Origin: Mediterranea sp. An20
GTDB lineage: Bacteria > Bacteroidota > Bacteroidia > Bacteroidales > Bacteroidaceae
NCBI RefSeq assembly: GCF_002160055.1
Contig: NZ_NFJV01000023.1
Coordinates: 1-63,806 of the forward strand
DNA length: 63,806 nt
Direction of reading: 5' to 3'
Part shown: piece after piece, positions 15,847 through 24,316 of the stretch
Position numbering within the stretch: position 1 is the first letter of the stretch
Layout of the letters: every line of letters starts with the position of its first letter
Translations under genes and position numbers: made by a program
The notes under the pieces: generated by a model
The model's input: the letters and a program-made list of their open reading frames with translations, nothing else
Databases searched by the model: none
What the model was told of the DNA's origin: nothing

Positions 15847-18285
15847 TCAAACGTTGGCAATGCTCATGATGTCGGCAAAGACGCCAGCAGCAGTCACGTC
15901 AGCTCCCGCGCCGTAGCCCTGAATCATCATCGGGTACTCGCGGTAACGCTCGGTAGTCAGCAGGATGATGTTGTTGCTTCCCTCCAGTCCGTAGAACGGG
16001 TGACCAGGGGCTACCTCCATCAGTCCGACCGACGCCTTGCCACCGTCCAGCCGCGCTACAAAACGCCAATGCTTGTGCTCGGCTTCCAGTTTCTGGCGGC
16101 GGGCCTCGAAGTCGGCATCCAGCGTGGGAACCTTGCGCCAGAAGTCGTCCAACGAACCTTCAAAGAAATCGTCGGGTACGAAGAGGTGACGATCCACATC
16201 GCTCTGCTCAATGCGGTAGCCCGCCTCACGGGCCAGGATGACAAGCTTGCGGATGACATCCTTGCCGCTGAGGTCTATACGCGGATCGGGTTCAGAATAA
16301 CGCTCCTGCTGCGCCATGCGTATCGTCTGGCTGAAGGGCACGTCGGCACTGAGTTGGTTGAAGATATAGTTCAGCGTACCACTAAGCACGGCCTCAATCT
16401 TCAGTATCTTGTCGCCGCTGTGTATAAGGTCATTGATGGTGTTGATAATGGGCAGCCCCGCTCCCACGTTGGTCTCGAACAGATACTTCACACCACGCTG
16501 CCGGGCTGTTTGCTTCAGGCGAAGATAATTCTCGTACTCGCTGGATGCAGCAATCTTGTTGGCAGCCACGACAGAGATATTATGCCGCAGCAAGTCTTCG
16601 TAGATACCTGCCACGTCGGGACTGGCCGTGCAATCGACGAAGACCGAGTTGAAGATATTCATGCCAATGACGCCGTCGCGCAGCCGCTGTGTGTCGCTCG
16701 CCTGCCCCTTTTCCTTCAACTCCTCGCGGAAGCGGGACAAGTCGAATCCCTCGCGGCAGAACATCGAGTGTGAGGCATCGGCAATGCCCACCACGTTCAG
16801 TTGCAAGCCGTTTTCCTGCATCAGTCGCTGCCGCTGACTTTGAATCTGCTCAATGAGTTTGCCGCCCACCGTACCGATACCGCAGATGAAGAGATTGAGC
16901 ACCTGGTATTCGGAGAGGAAGAACGAGTCGTGGATGACGTTGAGCGACTTGCGCAGCGACTTGCCGTCTACCACAAACGAGATGTTGGTCTCACTGGCAC
17001 CCTGCGCACAAGCTATGACGTTGATACCGTTTCTGCCGAGCGTGCCGAACAGCTTGCCTGCGATGCCCGGTGTATGCTTCATGTTCTCGCCTACGATGGC
17101 CACCGTGGCCAAGTCTTTCTCGGCCTGTATGGGCGAAATCTCTCCCATCTCAATCTCCTTGGCAAACTCCTCGCCAAGTACGCGGCACGCCAAGTCGGCA
17201 TCGGCATTGCGCACACCGATAGATGTGGAGTTCTCCGACGAAGCCTGCGACACCAGGAAGACACTGATGCCGTTTTTCGCCAAGGCCTTAAAGATGCGGT
17301 AGTTCACGCCGATAACACCCACCATGCCCAGGCCCTGTACCGTGATAAGGCTCGTATCGTTGATGGACGAGATACCTTTGATGGCTTTGCCCTGCGGACT
17401 GCTCACCGTTTGTTTGATGACGGTGCCTGCTCCCTCTGGGTTGAAGGTATTCTTGATAAGAATAGGTATGTTCTTGTGGCACACAGGATATATCGTAGGC
17501 GGATAAACCACCTTGGCACCGAAGTTACACAGTTCCGTTGCCTCCACGTAGCTCAGTTCGTTGATGGTGTATGCCGTAGAGATGACGCGCGGATCGGCCG
17601 TCATAAACCCGTCTACGTCCGTCCAAATCTCCAGCGAGTCGGCGTTCAGTGCTGCCGCAATGATGGCCGCCGTATAGTCCGAGCCACCGCGTCCCAGATT
17701 GGTCACCTCGCCCGTATCCTTGTCCGTGGCAATGAAACCCGGTACCAGCGCCAGCGGAGGCAATTCACTGAAAGTCTCGCGCACCAGCCGGTTTGTCAGT
17801 TCCGTATCCAGCACGTGCTTCGCAAACTTCTTCTCCGTCTTGATGAAGCTGCGCGAGTCGTACCACCGTGCGCCCGTCAACTGAGCGGCAATGATAGACG
17901 ACAGACGTTCGCCGTAGCTCACTATCGTGTCCGATGTCTTCTGCGACAGGTCCTTGATGAGATAGATGCCTTGGAAGATGTCCTTCAGTTCATTGAGCAG
18001 TTCTCCCACCCGGCGCTGCATGGTCATCTGCGCGTCAAACTCCGGAATCGCCCGCTTCACCATCTCTACGTGCCGGCTCACAATTTCGCGGAATTCGTCT
18101 TCATACGCCGCATCGCCTGCCGCCGCCATGCGCGAGGTCTTTATCAGTTTGTCCGTGATGCCACCCAATGCCGACACCACCACAATGACCGGTTCGCGCC
18201 CGGCCTCTGCTTCAACAATGCGCTTCACACTCAATATGCTCTCCACGGAACCTACCGACGTTCCGCCGAATTTCATTACTTTCAT
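15847..18285 (-). CDS. thrA: Bifunctional aspartokinase / homoserine dehydrogenase
   Basis: 812 residues. Aspartokinase domain at about 1-290 (KFGGTSVGS at 5-13), two ACT regulatory segments at about 315-460, and homoserine dehydrogenase at about 465-812 with NAD-binding CGIGTVGGKLIEQI and the catalytic region around SGTLNYIFNQL. It catalyses the first and third steps from aspartate toward threonine and methionine. ACT domains suggest feedback inhibition by threonine. It is the first gene of the operon. The 200-bp leader contains a short Thr/Met-rich ORF and a terminator, giving a likely transcriptional control. Confidence 0.97.
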   Translation of the reverse strand: MKVMKFGGTSVGSVESILSVKRIVEAEAGREPVIVVVSALGGITDKLIKTSRMAAAGDAAYEDEFREIVSRHVEMVKRAIPEFDAQMTMQRRVGELLNELKDIFQGIYLIKDLSQKTSDTIVSYGERLSSIIAAQLTGARWYDSRSFIKTEKKFAKHVLDTELTNRLVRETFSELPPLALVPGFIATDKDTGEVTNLGRGGSDYTAAIIAAALNADSLEIWTDVDGFMTADPRVISTAYTINELSYVEATELCNFGAKVVYPPTIYPVCHKNIPILIKNTFNPEGAGTVIKQTVSSPQGKAIKGISSINDTSLITVQGLGMVGVIGVNYRIFKALAKNGISVFLVSQASSENSTSIGVRNADADLACRVLGEEFAKEIEMGEISPIQAEKDLATVAIVGENMKHTPGIAGKLFGTLGRNGINVIACAQGASETNISFVVDGKSLRKSLNVIHDSFFLSEYQVLNLFICGIGTVGGKLIEQIQSQRQRLMQENGLQLNVVGIADASHSMFCREGFDLSRFREELKEKGQASDTQRLRDGVIGMNIFNSVFVDCTASPDVAGIYEDLLRHNISVVAANKIAASSEYENYLRLKQTARQRGVKYLFETNVGAGLPIINTINDLIHSGDKILKIEAVLSGTLNYIFNQLSADVPFSQTIRMAQQERYSEPDPRIDLSGKDVIRKLVILAREAGYRIEQSDVDRHLFVPDDFFEGSLDDFWRKVPTLDADFEARRQKLEAEHKHWRFVARLDGGKASVGLMEVAPGHPFYGLEGSNNIILLTTERYREYPMMIQGYGAGADVTAAGVFADIMSIANV

Positions 18286-18334
18286 CCTATGCTGTTTTAA
18301 TGAAGTTACTATAATATATATAAATATGTGTAGG

Positions 18335-18374
18335 AAAAAACCCGCTTCCCGAACGGGCGCCTCCGCCTGCGGAG
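18335..18374 (-). terminator. Candidate attenuator terminator in the thr leader
   Basis: Two adjacent hairpins on the minus strand: CTCCG-CAGG-CGGAG (18361-18374), then CCCG...CGGG (18341-18357), followed directly by TTTTTT (18335-18340). This lies 50 bp upstream of thrA and downstream of the leader ORF. Confidence 0.75.
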
Positions 18375-18428
18375 ATAAGGAAATAACCGAAAACGATGTG
18401 TAACACGTAGAAACACGAAAAACTATCC

Positions 18429-18488
18429 CTAACCCCGAAGGGTCATGGTGCGCATCGATGTGACGGTATGCGGATAATACTTGTTCAT
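18429..18488 (-). CDS. thrL: Candidate thr operon leader peptide
   Basis: A 19-residue ORF, MNKYYPHTVTSMRTMTLRG. Four of the nine residues TVTSMRTMT are Thr and two are Met, both end products of the aspartate pathway that starts with ThrA. It is followed by about 55 nt and then a two-hairpin terminator before thrA. The layout is that of classic ribosome-mediated attenuation. The Thr content is lower than in E. coli ThrL, so chance remains possible; conservation would decide. Confidence 0.55.
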   Translation of the reverse strand: MNKYYPHTVTSMRTMTLRG

Positions 18489-18525
18489 AGTCTCGTTTCT
18501 AACGTCTTTAAAGGATAAGATGTTG

Positions 18526-18533
18526 CAAATGTA
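18526..18533 (-). promoter_or_regulatory. -7 box for the thr leader transcript
   Basis: TACATTTG on the minus strand, an exact TAnnTTTG match, about 38 nt before the leader ATG. No good -33 box is visible. Confidence 0.5.
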
Positions 18534-18618
18534 ACAATAAAAGCATACATTCTATCACATTCTCCCACTTTTTTGCGATAAAAGTGCAGAAAAAGGCAAA
18601 AACTACCCATATTAATCG

Positions 18619-18626
18619 TACCTTTG
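18619..18626 (+). promoter_or_regulatory. -7 box of radA
   Basis: TACCTTTG, exact match, 20 bp upstream of the radA ATG. Confidence 0.6.
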
Positions 18627-18645
18627 GCCGCAAATAAGCAACGAA

Positions 18646-20013
18646 ATGGCAAAAGAGAAAACCGTATACGTATGCAGCAACTGCGGGCAGGAATCGCCCA
18701 GGTGGCTGGGCAAGTGTCCCTCGTGCGGACAATGGAACACCTTCGTCGAAGAAATCGTGCGCAAGGAACCGGCAGCACGCCCTTCCCTCGCCGGGCTTGC
18801 CAAGACCAAATCGAAACCGGTGACACTGAACGAAATAGATGCCGACGACGAACCGCGCATCGACATGCACGACGACGAACTGAACCGCGTGCTGGGCGGC
18901 GGACTGGTGCGCGGCTCGCTGGTGCTGCTGGGCGGCGAACCGGGCATCGGAAAGTCTACGCTTATCCTGCAAACCGTACTGCGGATGCCAGAGAAACGCA
19001 TCCTCTACATATCGGGCGAAGAGAGTGCCCGCCAGCTGAAGCTACGAGCCGACCGGCTGACACACACGTCGAGCGATTGCCTCATTGCCTGCGAGACTTC
19101 GCTGGAGCAAATCTTCGTACATATCAAAAATACACAGCCCGACTTGGTCATCATCGACTCCATACAGACTATCTCGACCGAAAGCCTGGAATCATCGCCG
19201 GGCAGCATCGCCCAAGTAAGAGAGTGCGCCGCCTCCATCCTACGCTTCGCCAAAGAAAGCCACACACCGGTCATCCTCATCGGGCACATCAACAAAGAAG
19301 GAAGCATCGCCGGACCTAAGGTGCTGGAGCATATCGTAGACACAGTATTGCAGTTTGAAGGCGACCAGCACTATATGTACCGCATCCTGCGCAGCATCAA
19401 AAACCGCTTCGGAAGCACTGCCGAACTGGGCATCTACGAGATGCGGCAGGACGGATTGCGCCAGGTAAGCAACCCTTCGGAGCTGCTGCTCAGCCAGGAC
19501 CACGAAGGCATGAGTGGCGTAGCCATCGCTTCGGCCATCGAGGGCATACGCCCGTTTCTCATCGAGACACAGGCATTGGTGAGCAGCGCAGTCTACGGCA
19601 ATCCGCAACGCTCTGCCACCGGATTCGACACGCGGCGCATGAACATGCTACTGGCGGTGCTGGAAAAGCGCGTGGGCTTCAAACTGGCACAGAAAGACGT
19701 ATTCCTGAACATTGCCGGTGGACTGAAAGTGAACGATCCGGCCATCGACCTGGCTGTCATCAGCGCCATACTGAGCAGCAACATGGACGTTGCCATTGAG
19801 ACAGAAGTGTGCATGGCCGGCGAGGTGGGTCTGTCGGGCGAAATCCGTCCTGTCAACCGCATCGAACAACGCATCGGCGAAGCGGAAAAACTGGGTTTCA
19901 AACGGTTTATCCTGCCCCGGCAAAACTTGCAGGGGCTGAATACGGCTAAAATAAAAATAGAGCTGGTGCCCGTGCGCAAGGTGGAGGAAGCCTTCCGCAA
20001 CCTCTTCGGATAA
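18646..20013 (+). CDS. radA: DNA repair protein RadA (Sms)
   Basis: 455 residues. N-terminal zinc finger C10-C13-C24-C27 (CSNCGQ, CPSCGQW), then a RecA-like ATPase with Walker A GGEPGIGKST, the RadA-specific KNRFG motif (IKNRFGSTAEL) and a C-terminal Lon-protease-like domain (about 285-450) that includes the GEVGLSGEIRPV segment. It promotes branch migration and processing of recombination intermediates. Monocistronic by context, with a -7 box close upstream and tRNA genes convergent downstream. Confidence 0.97.
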   Translation: MAKEKTVYVCSNCGQESPRWLGKCPSCGQWNTFVEEIVRKEPAARPSLAGLAKTKSKPVTLNEIDADDEPRIDMHDDELNRVLGGGLVRGSLVLLGGEPGIGKSTLILQTVLRMPEKRILYISGEESARQLKLRADRLTHTSSDCLIACETSLEQIFVHIKNTQPDLVIIDSIQTISTESLESSPGSIAQVRECAASILRFAKESHTPVILIGHINKEGSIAGPKVLEHIVDTVLQFEGDQHYMYRILRSIKNRFGSTAELGIYEMRQDGLRQVSNPSELLLSQDHEGMSGVAIASAIEGIRPFLIETQALVSSAVYGNPQRSATGFDTRRMNMLLAVLEKRVGFKLAQKDVFLNIAGGLKVNDPAIDLAVISAILSSNMDVAIETEVCMAGEVGLSGEIRPVNRIEQRIGEAEKLGFKRFILPRQNLQGLNTAKIKIELVPVRKVEEAFRNLFG

Positions 20014-20101
20014 TAGAGGGAATAAATGAGAAAGGCTCGACAATCACTTGCCAAGCCTCACATTTTACCATGAAAACTATTATAAAAATAAAATTAACTG
20101 G

Positions 20102-20176
20102 TGGACGTTGACGGATTCGAACCGCCGACCCTCTGCTTGTAAGGCAGACGCTCTGAACCAGCTGAGCTAAACGTCC
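20102..20176 (-). tRNA. tRNA-Val (TAC), second copy of pair
   Basis: Acceptor GGACGTT/AACGTCC, discriminator A and anticodon loop CTTACAA. The mature sequence is identical to the copy at 20210-20284. Confidence 0.95.
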
Positions 20177-20209
20177 TTCTTTCTATACAGAAGTGAAGAG
20201 GTATGCTGG

Positions 20210-20284
20210 TGGACGTTGACGGATTCGAACCGCCGACCCTCTGCTTGTAAGGCAGACGCTCTGAACCAGCTGAGCTAAACGTCC
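20210..20284 (-). tRNA. tRNA-Val (TAC), first copy of pair
   Basis: Same mature sequence as the copy 33 bp downstream, and directly behind its own promoter. A tandem duplication is likely. Confidence 0.95.
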
Positions 20285-20310
20285 GTTACACTTCCGTTTC
20301 AAAAGCGATG

Positions 20311-20341
20311 CAAAGGTACGACTTATTTTGAAACCTCCAAA
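20311..20341 (-). promoter_or_regulatory. Promoter of the tRNA-Val pair
   Basis: On the minus strand, TTTG (20338-20341), 19-nt spacer and TACCTTTG (20311-20318). Shares TTTGGAGGTTTC around -33 with the tRNA-Pro promoter. Confidence 0.88.
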
Positions 20342-20555
20342 ACTTTCTCGCATTATTTTTCGCTCTTTTTTCGAAGAATTTTCACTTACACCTGTTTTAC
20401 AACAAGTTAGCACAAAAACTTTTTTCTTCCTCGCCCCACCCTCCAACCAGCCTCCTATGCTGCCACTATCGATAACGGAGCAGGAACGCCTCTCAAGCAG
20501 AAAGAACAGAAGCTCCGGACGGCCCCATCCACCACGCACATCAACAGACACTTAC

Positions 20556-20642
20556 TTCTTATATATAAGGAGCAGACTCCTTAGCGCTTGGCACCCGGCT
20601 CCTTAGCGCTTGGAAATTGGCTCCTTAGCGCTTAGAAACCGA
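20556..20642 (-). repeat. 22-bp-period intergenic repeat array C (3 units + TATATA end)
   Basis: Read on the plus strand, three exact 22-bp units each start CTCCTTAGCGCTT (20577, 20599, 20621). On the minus strand this is CCAAGCGCTAAGGAG followed by a TTATATATAAG block, the same order as in the other arrays. It lies between the tRNA-Val promoter and the carB promoter. Confidence 0.8.
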
Positions 20643-20691
20643 CACCGCATCGCAAAAAGTTGAAGTCGCGGCAAAGATAACCTCCCATAGA

Positions 20692-20723
20692 TTTGCGAAA
20701 AAGCAAAAATAATCGTTACTTTG
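20692..20723 (+). promoter_or_regulatory. Promoter of the carB leader
   Basis: -33 TTTG (20692-20695), 20-nt spacer and -7 TTACTTTG (20716-20723), one mismatch to TAnnTTTG. Predicts a start near 20730, about 14 nt before the leader ORF. Confidence 0.75.
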
Positions 20724-20743
20724 CAAAAATTTAGACGACACTT

Positions 20744-20878
20744 ATGCTACTGACAAGAAAAGCTTATATCCGCCTCCTGCATCCGGATGCCTGCCACCCG
20801 GGGGATAGCGGTTTCTTTTCTTCGAGCAAGATATTTTCTCCGTTCCTTGATGGATGCGTTATCCCCATGTGGGGGTGA
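20744..20878 (+). CDS. Candidate carB leader peptide (44 residues)
   Basis: An ORF of 44 codons (MLLTRKAYIRLLHPDACHPG, then a GFFSSS and IFSPF part). It begins just behind the promoter and its TGA stop (20876-20878) lies inside the 3' arm of the carB leader terminator. A pyrimidine-rich run, TTTCTTTTCTTC (about 20812-20823), precedes the terminator. This matches the layout of the E. coli pyrBI leader, also 44 codons, where UTP-dependent pausing lets the ribosome block the terminator. A translating ribosome here would open the hairpin. The peptide sequence itself may be unimportant. Confidence 0.55.
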   Translation: MLLTRKAYIRLLHPDACHPGDSGFFSSSKIFSPFLDGCVIPMWG

Positions 20879-20890
20879 CGCATTTTTTTT
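20854..20890 (+). terminator. Candidate attenuator terminator before carB
   Basis: Stem ATGCGTTATCCCC paired with GGGGGTGACGCAT (13 pairs with two G-U), loop ATGT, then eight T. It ends 55 bp upstream of the carB ATG, so all carB transcripts from the promoter at 20.7 kb must read through it. Confidence 0.88.
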
Positions 20891-20944
20891 GCACCGGAAG
20901 AAGAAAGACTTAGACCAAACTTAAACAACTACAATAAGAGAGTT

Positions 20945-23900
20945 ATGGAAACAAAACTGAAGAAAGTGCTCGTTCTCGGATCGGGCGCATTGAAAATCGG
21001 ACAGGCCGGTGAGTTCGACTACTCCGGCTCGCAAGCCTTGAAAGCATTGCGCGAAGAAGGCATCGCATCGGTGCTGGTCAACCCCAACATCGCCACCATC
21101 CAGACCTCGGAAGGCATTGCCGACCAAGTGTATTTCCTCCCCGTCACTCCCTACTTCGTGGAGCGCATCATCGAGAAAGAACGACCGGACGGCATCCTGC
21201 TGGCTTTCGGCGGACAGACGGCACTGAACTGCGGTACAGAACTCTACCAGACAGGCGTGCTGCAGAAATACGGCGTGCGCGTTCTCGGCACCTCCGTAGA
21301 GGCCATCATGAATACCGAAGACCGTGACCTCTTTGTGAAAAAGCTGGACGAAATCCCCATGAAAACGCCCAAAAGCCACGCCGTGGAAACCATGGCCGAC
21401 GCACTGAAAGCAGCTCAGGAAATAGGCTATCCCGTCATGGTGCGCTCAGCCTACGCGCTGGGTGGACAGGGCAGCGGCATTTGTCCCGACGAAGAGACTT
21501 TCTTGCGCTTGGCCGAAAGCGCCTTCACCTTCTCCAAGCAGATTCTGGTGGAAGAATCGTTGAAAGGCTGGAAGGAGATTGAGTTCGAGGTTATCCGCGA
21601 TGCCAACGACCATTGCTTCACCGTGGCAAGCATGGAAAACTTCGACCCGCTGGGCATCCATACGGGCGAGAGCATCGTAGTGGCCCCCACTTGCTCGCTG
21701 AGCCAGGAACAAGTCGAGACTTTGCAAGCCCTTTCACGGCAGTGTGTCCGCCATCTCAACATTGTGGGCGAATGCAACATCCAATATGCTTTCAATGCCG
21801 AAACCAACGACTACCGCGTCATCGAAGTCAACGCCCGCCTCAGCCGCTCTTCCGCTCTGGCCTCTAAGGCGACAGGCTATCCGCTGGCTTTTGTGGCTGC
21901 CAAGATTGCCCTGGGCTACACGCTCGACCAAATCGGCGAGATGGGCACACCCAACTCTGCCTACGTGGCACCCTCACTCGATTACCTCATCTGCAAGATT
22001 CCACGCTGGGACCTGACTAAATTCGTAGGTGTAAGCCGTGAGATTGGTTCTTCTATGAAGTCGGTAGGCGAAATCATGTCCATCGGCCGCTCCTTCGAAG
22101 AGGTTATCCAGAAAGGACTCCGTATGATCGGACAAGGCATGCACGGCTTTGTGGGTAACGAAGGACTGACTTTCAATGACCTCGACCATGAATTGTCTCA
22201 CCCCACCGACCTGCGTATTTTCGCCATTGCCCAGGCCTTGGAAGAAGGCTACGCCATCGACCGCATCTACGAGTTGACCAAGATTGATCCGTGGTTCCTT
22301 GGTAAGCTGAAGAACATTGTAGACTACAAGCACAAGCTCTCCGAATACAACAAGATAGAAGACATTCCTGCCGATGTGCTGCGCGAAGCCAAACGACTGG
22401 GCTTCTCCGACTTCCAGATTGCCCGCTTTGTCCTTCATCCAGAAGGCAACATGGAGAAAGAGAATCTTCTGGTACGTGCCCGCCGCAAGGAGTTAGGCAT
22501 CGTGCCGGGAGTGAAACGTATCAATACCGTAGCCAGCGAACATCCTGAACTGACCAACTATCTGTATATGACGTATGATGTGCAGGGCTACGACGTAAAC
22601 TATTACAAGAACGAGAAGTCGGTTGTCGTACTCGGTTCCGGTGCTTACCGAATCGGATCCAGCGTAGAGTTCGACTGGTGCTCGGTGAATGCCGTACAGA
22701 CGGCACGTAAGTTGGGCTACAAATCCATCATGATCAACTACAACCCGGAGACGGTATCGACAGACTACGACATGTGTGACCGCCTCTACTTCGACGAGTT
22801 ATCGTTTGAGCGCGTGATGGATGTCATCGACCTGGAGCAACCGCGCGGTGTCATTGTTTCTGTAGGTGGACAGATTCCGAACAACCTGGCCATGAAACTC
22901 TACCGTCAGTCGGTGCCCGTATTGGGTACATCACCCGTCAGCATCGACCGCGCTGAAAACCGCAACAAGTTCAGCCACATGCTCGACCTGCTCGGTATCG
23001 ACCAGCCTGCCTGGCAGGAACTGACCAGCTTGGACGATGTGAAGGCGTTCATTCAGAAGGTTGGGTATCCCGTGCTGGTTCGTCCCAGCTATGTACTGTC
23101 CGGCGCAGCCATGAATGTGTGCTACGACGAAGAAGAACTGGAGCAGTTCCTGCAGATGGCCGCCAAGGTATCGAAAGAATATCCCGTAGTGGTATCGCAG
23201 TTCCTTCAGAACACGAAAGAAATTGAATTTGATGCCGTGGCACAGAACGGCGAGATTGTGGAGTACGCCATCTCCGAGCACATTGAGTTTGCCGGCGTAC
23301 ACTCGGGCGATGCCACTTTAGTATTCCCCGCACAGAAGATATACTTCGCCACCGCCCGCCGCATCAAGCAAATCAGCCGTCGCATTGCCAAGGAACTGAA
23401 CATCTCCGGTCCGTTCAACATACAGTATCTGGCGCGCAACAACGAGGTGAAGGTCATCGAGTGCAACCTGCGTGCCTCCCGCTCCTTCCCCTTCGTCAGC
23501 AAGGTACTGAAGCGTAACTTCATTGAGACAGCCACACGCATCATGCTCGACGCGCCCTACACCCGTCCCGACAAGTCGGCTTACGACATTGATTGGATTG
23601 GCGTCAAGGCCAGCCAGTTCTCTTTCTCACGCCTGCACAAGGCCGACCCCGTACTGGGCGTAGACATGGCCAGTACGGGCGAAGTAGGTTGTTTGGGCGA
23701 CAGTTTCGACGAGGCACTGCTCAACGCCATGATTGCCGTAGGCTTCAAAATTCCTTCGCCGGAGAAAGGCGTGATGTTCTCCAGCGGCGCCATGAAGTCG
23801 AAGGTGGATTTGCTGGATGCCAGTCGCATGCTGCATGCCAAAGGCTATAAGATATACGCCACAGCGGGTACATCGGCCTTCCTCAACGCCCACGGCGTAG

Positions 23901-24172
23901 AAACCACACCCGTCTACTGGCCAGACGAGAAACCCGATGCGGAGAACAACGTAATGCGCATGATTGCCAACCACGCCTTCGACCTCATCGTCAACATCCC
24001 GAAGAACCACACGAAGCGTGAGTTGACCAACGGTTACAAGATTCGCCGTGCCGCCATCGACCACAATATCCCGCTCATCACCAATGCCCGCTTAGCAGGT
24101 GCTTTCATTGAAGCCTTCTGCGGACTTCAGCCCCAGTACATCGCTATCAAGAGCTGGCAGGAGTACAAGTGA
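20945..24172 (+). CDS. carB: Carbamoyl-phosphate synthase large chain
   Basis: 1075 residues, the full length of CarB. Two homologous ATP-grasp halves are present: the first from KVLVLGSGALKIGQAGEFDYSG, the second from about 560 (VVVLGSGAYRIGSSVEFDW). A C-terminal MGS-like allosteric domain covers about 940-1075. With glutamine amidotransferase CarA it makes carbamoyl phosphate for pyrimidines and arginine. No carA is visible in this window, so the small subunit must be encoded elsewhere. The leader contains a terminator and a pyrBI-like leader ORF, suggesting pyrimidine-linked attenuation. Confidence 0.97.
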   Translation: METKLKKVLVLGSGALKIGQAGEFDYSGSQALKALREEGIASVLVNPNIATIQTSEGIADQVYFLPVTPYFVERIIEKERPDGILLAFGGQTALNCGTELYQTGVLQKYGVRVLGTSVEAIMNTEDRDLFVKKLDEIPMKTPKSHAVETMADALKAAQEIGYPVMVRSAYALGGQGSGICPDEETFLRLAESAFTFSKQILVEESLKGWKEIEFEVIRDANDHCFTVASMENFDPLGIHTGESIVVAPTCSLSQEQVETLQALSRQCVRHLNIVGECNIQYAFNAETNDYRVIEVNARLSRSSALASKATGYPLAFVAAKIALGYTLDQIGEMGTPNSAYVAPSLDYLICKIPRWDLTKFVGVSREIGSSMKSVGEIMSIGRSFEEVIQKGLRMIGQGMHGFVGNEGLTFNDLDHELSHPTDLRIFAIAQALEEGYAIDRIYELTKIDPWFLGKLKNIVDYKHKLSEYNKIEDIPADVLREAKRLGFSDFQIARFVLHPEGNMEKENLLVRARRKELGIVPGVKRINTVASEHPELTNYLYMTYDVQGYDVNYYKNEKSVVVLGSGAYRIGSSVEFDWCSVNAVQTARKLGYKSIMINYNPETVSTDYDMCDRLYFDELSFERVMDVIDLEQPRGVIVSVGGQIPNNLAMKLYRQSVPVLGTSPVSIDRAENRNKFSHMLDLLGIDQPAWQELTSLDDVKAFIQKVGYPVLVRPSYVLSGAAMNVCYDEEELEQFLQMAAKVSKEYPVVVSQFLQNTKEIEFDAVAQNGEIVEYAISEHIEFAGVHSGDATLVFPAQKIYFATARRIKQISRRIAKELNISGPFNIQYLARNNEVKVIECNLRASRSFPFVSKVLKRNFIETATRIMLDAPYTRPDKSAYDIDWIGVKASQFSFSRLHKADPVLGVDMASTGEVGCLGDSFDEALLNAMIAVGFKIPSPEKGVMFSSGAMKSKVDLLDASRMLHAKGYKIYATAGTSAFLNAHGVETTPVYWPDEKPDAENNVMRMIANHAFDLIVNIPKNHTKRELTNGYKIRRAAIDHNIPLITNARLAGAFIEAFCGLQPQYIAIKSWQEYK

Positions 24173-24233
24173 GCCAAGACGAGTGGCAAATGATAAATAG
24201 TTAATCAGTTATCGTCATCAGACGAACATAGAA

Positions 24234-24264
24234 AGAGGCAGGTTCCCGTCGGGAGCTTGCCTCT
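24234..24264. terminator. Hairpin between carB and the GH16 gene
   Basis: Stem AGAGGCAGGTTCCC paired with GGGAGCTTGCCTCT (with G-U pairs). The tail is weakly T-rich. It sits between convergent genes and may serve both. Confidence 0.6.
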
Positions 24265-24316
24265 TCCATGTTTAATCCTTATTTTCTGTCACTGGATTCG
24301 AGGTATTCACTCCCCC

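Noticed and set aside
16801..18300. 499-codon plus-strand ORF opposite thrA
   Set aside because: Antisense shadow of ThrA, whose domains are complete on the minus strand.
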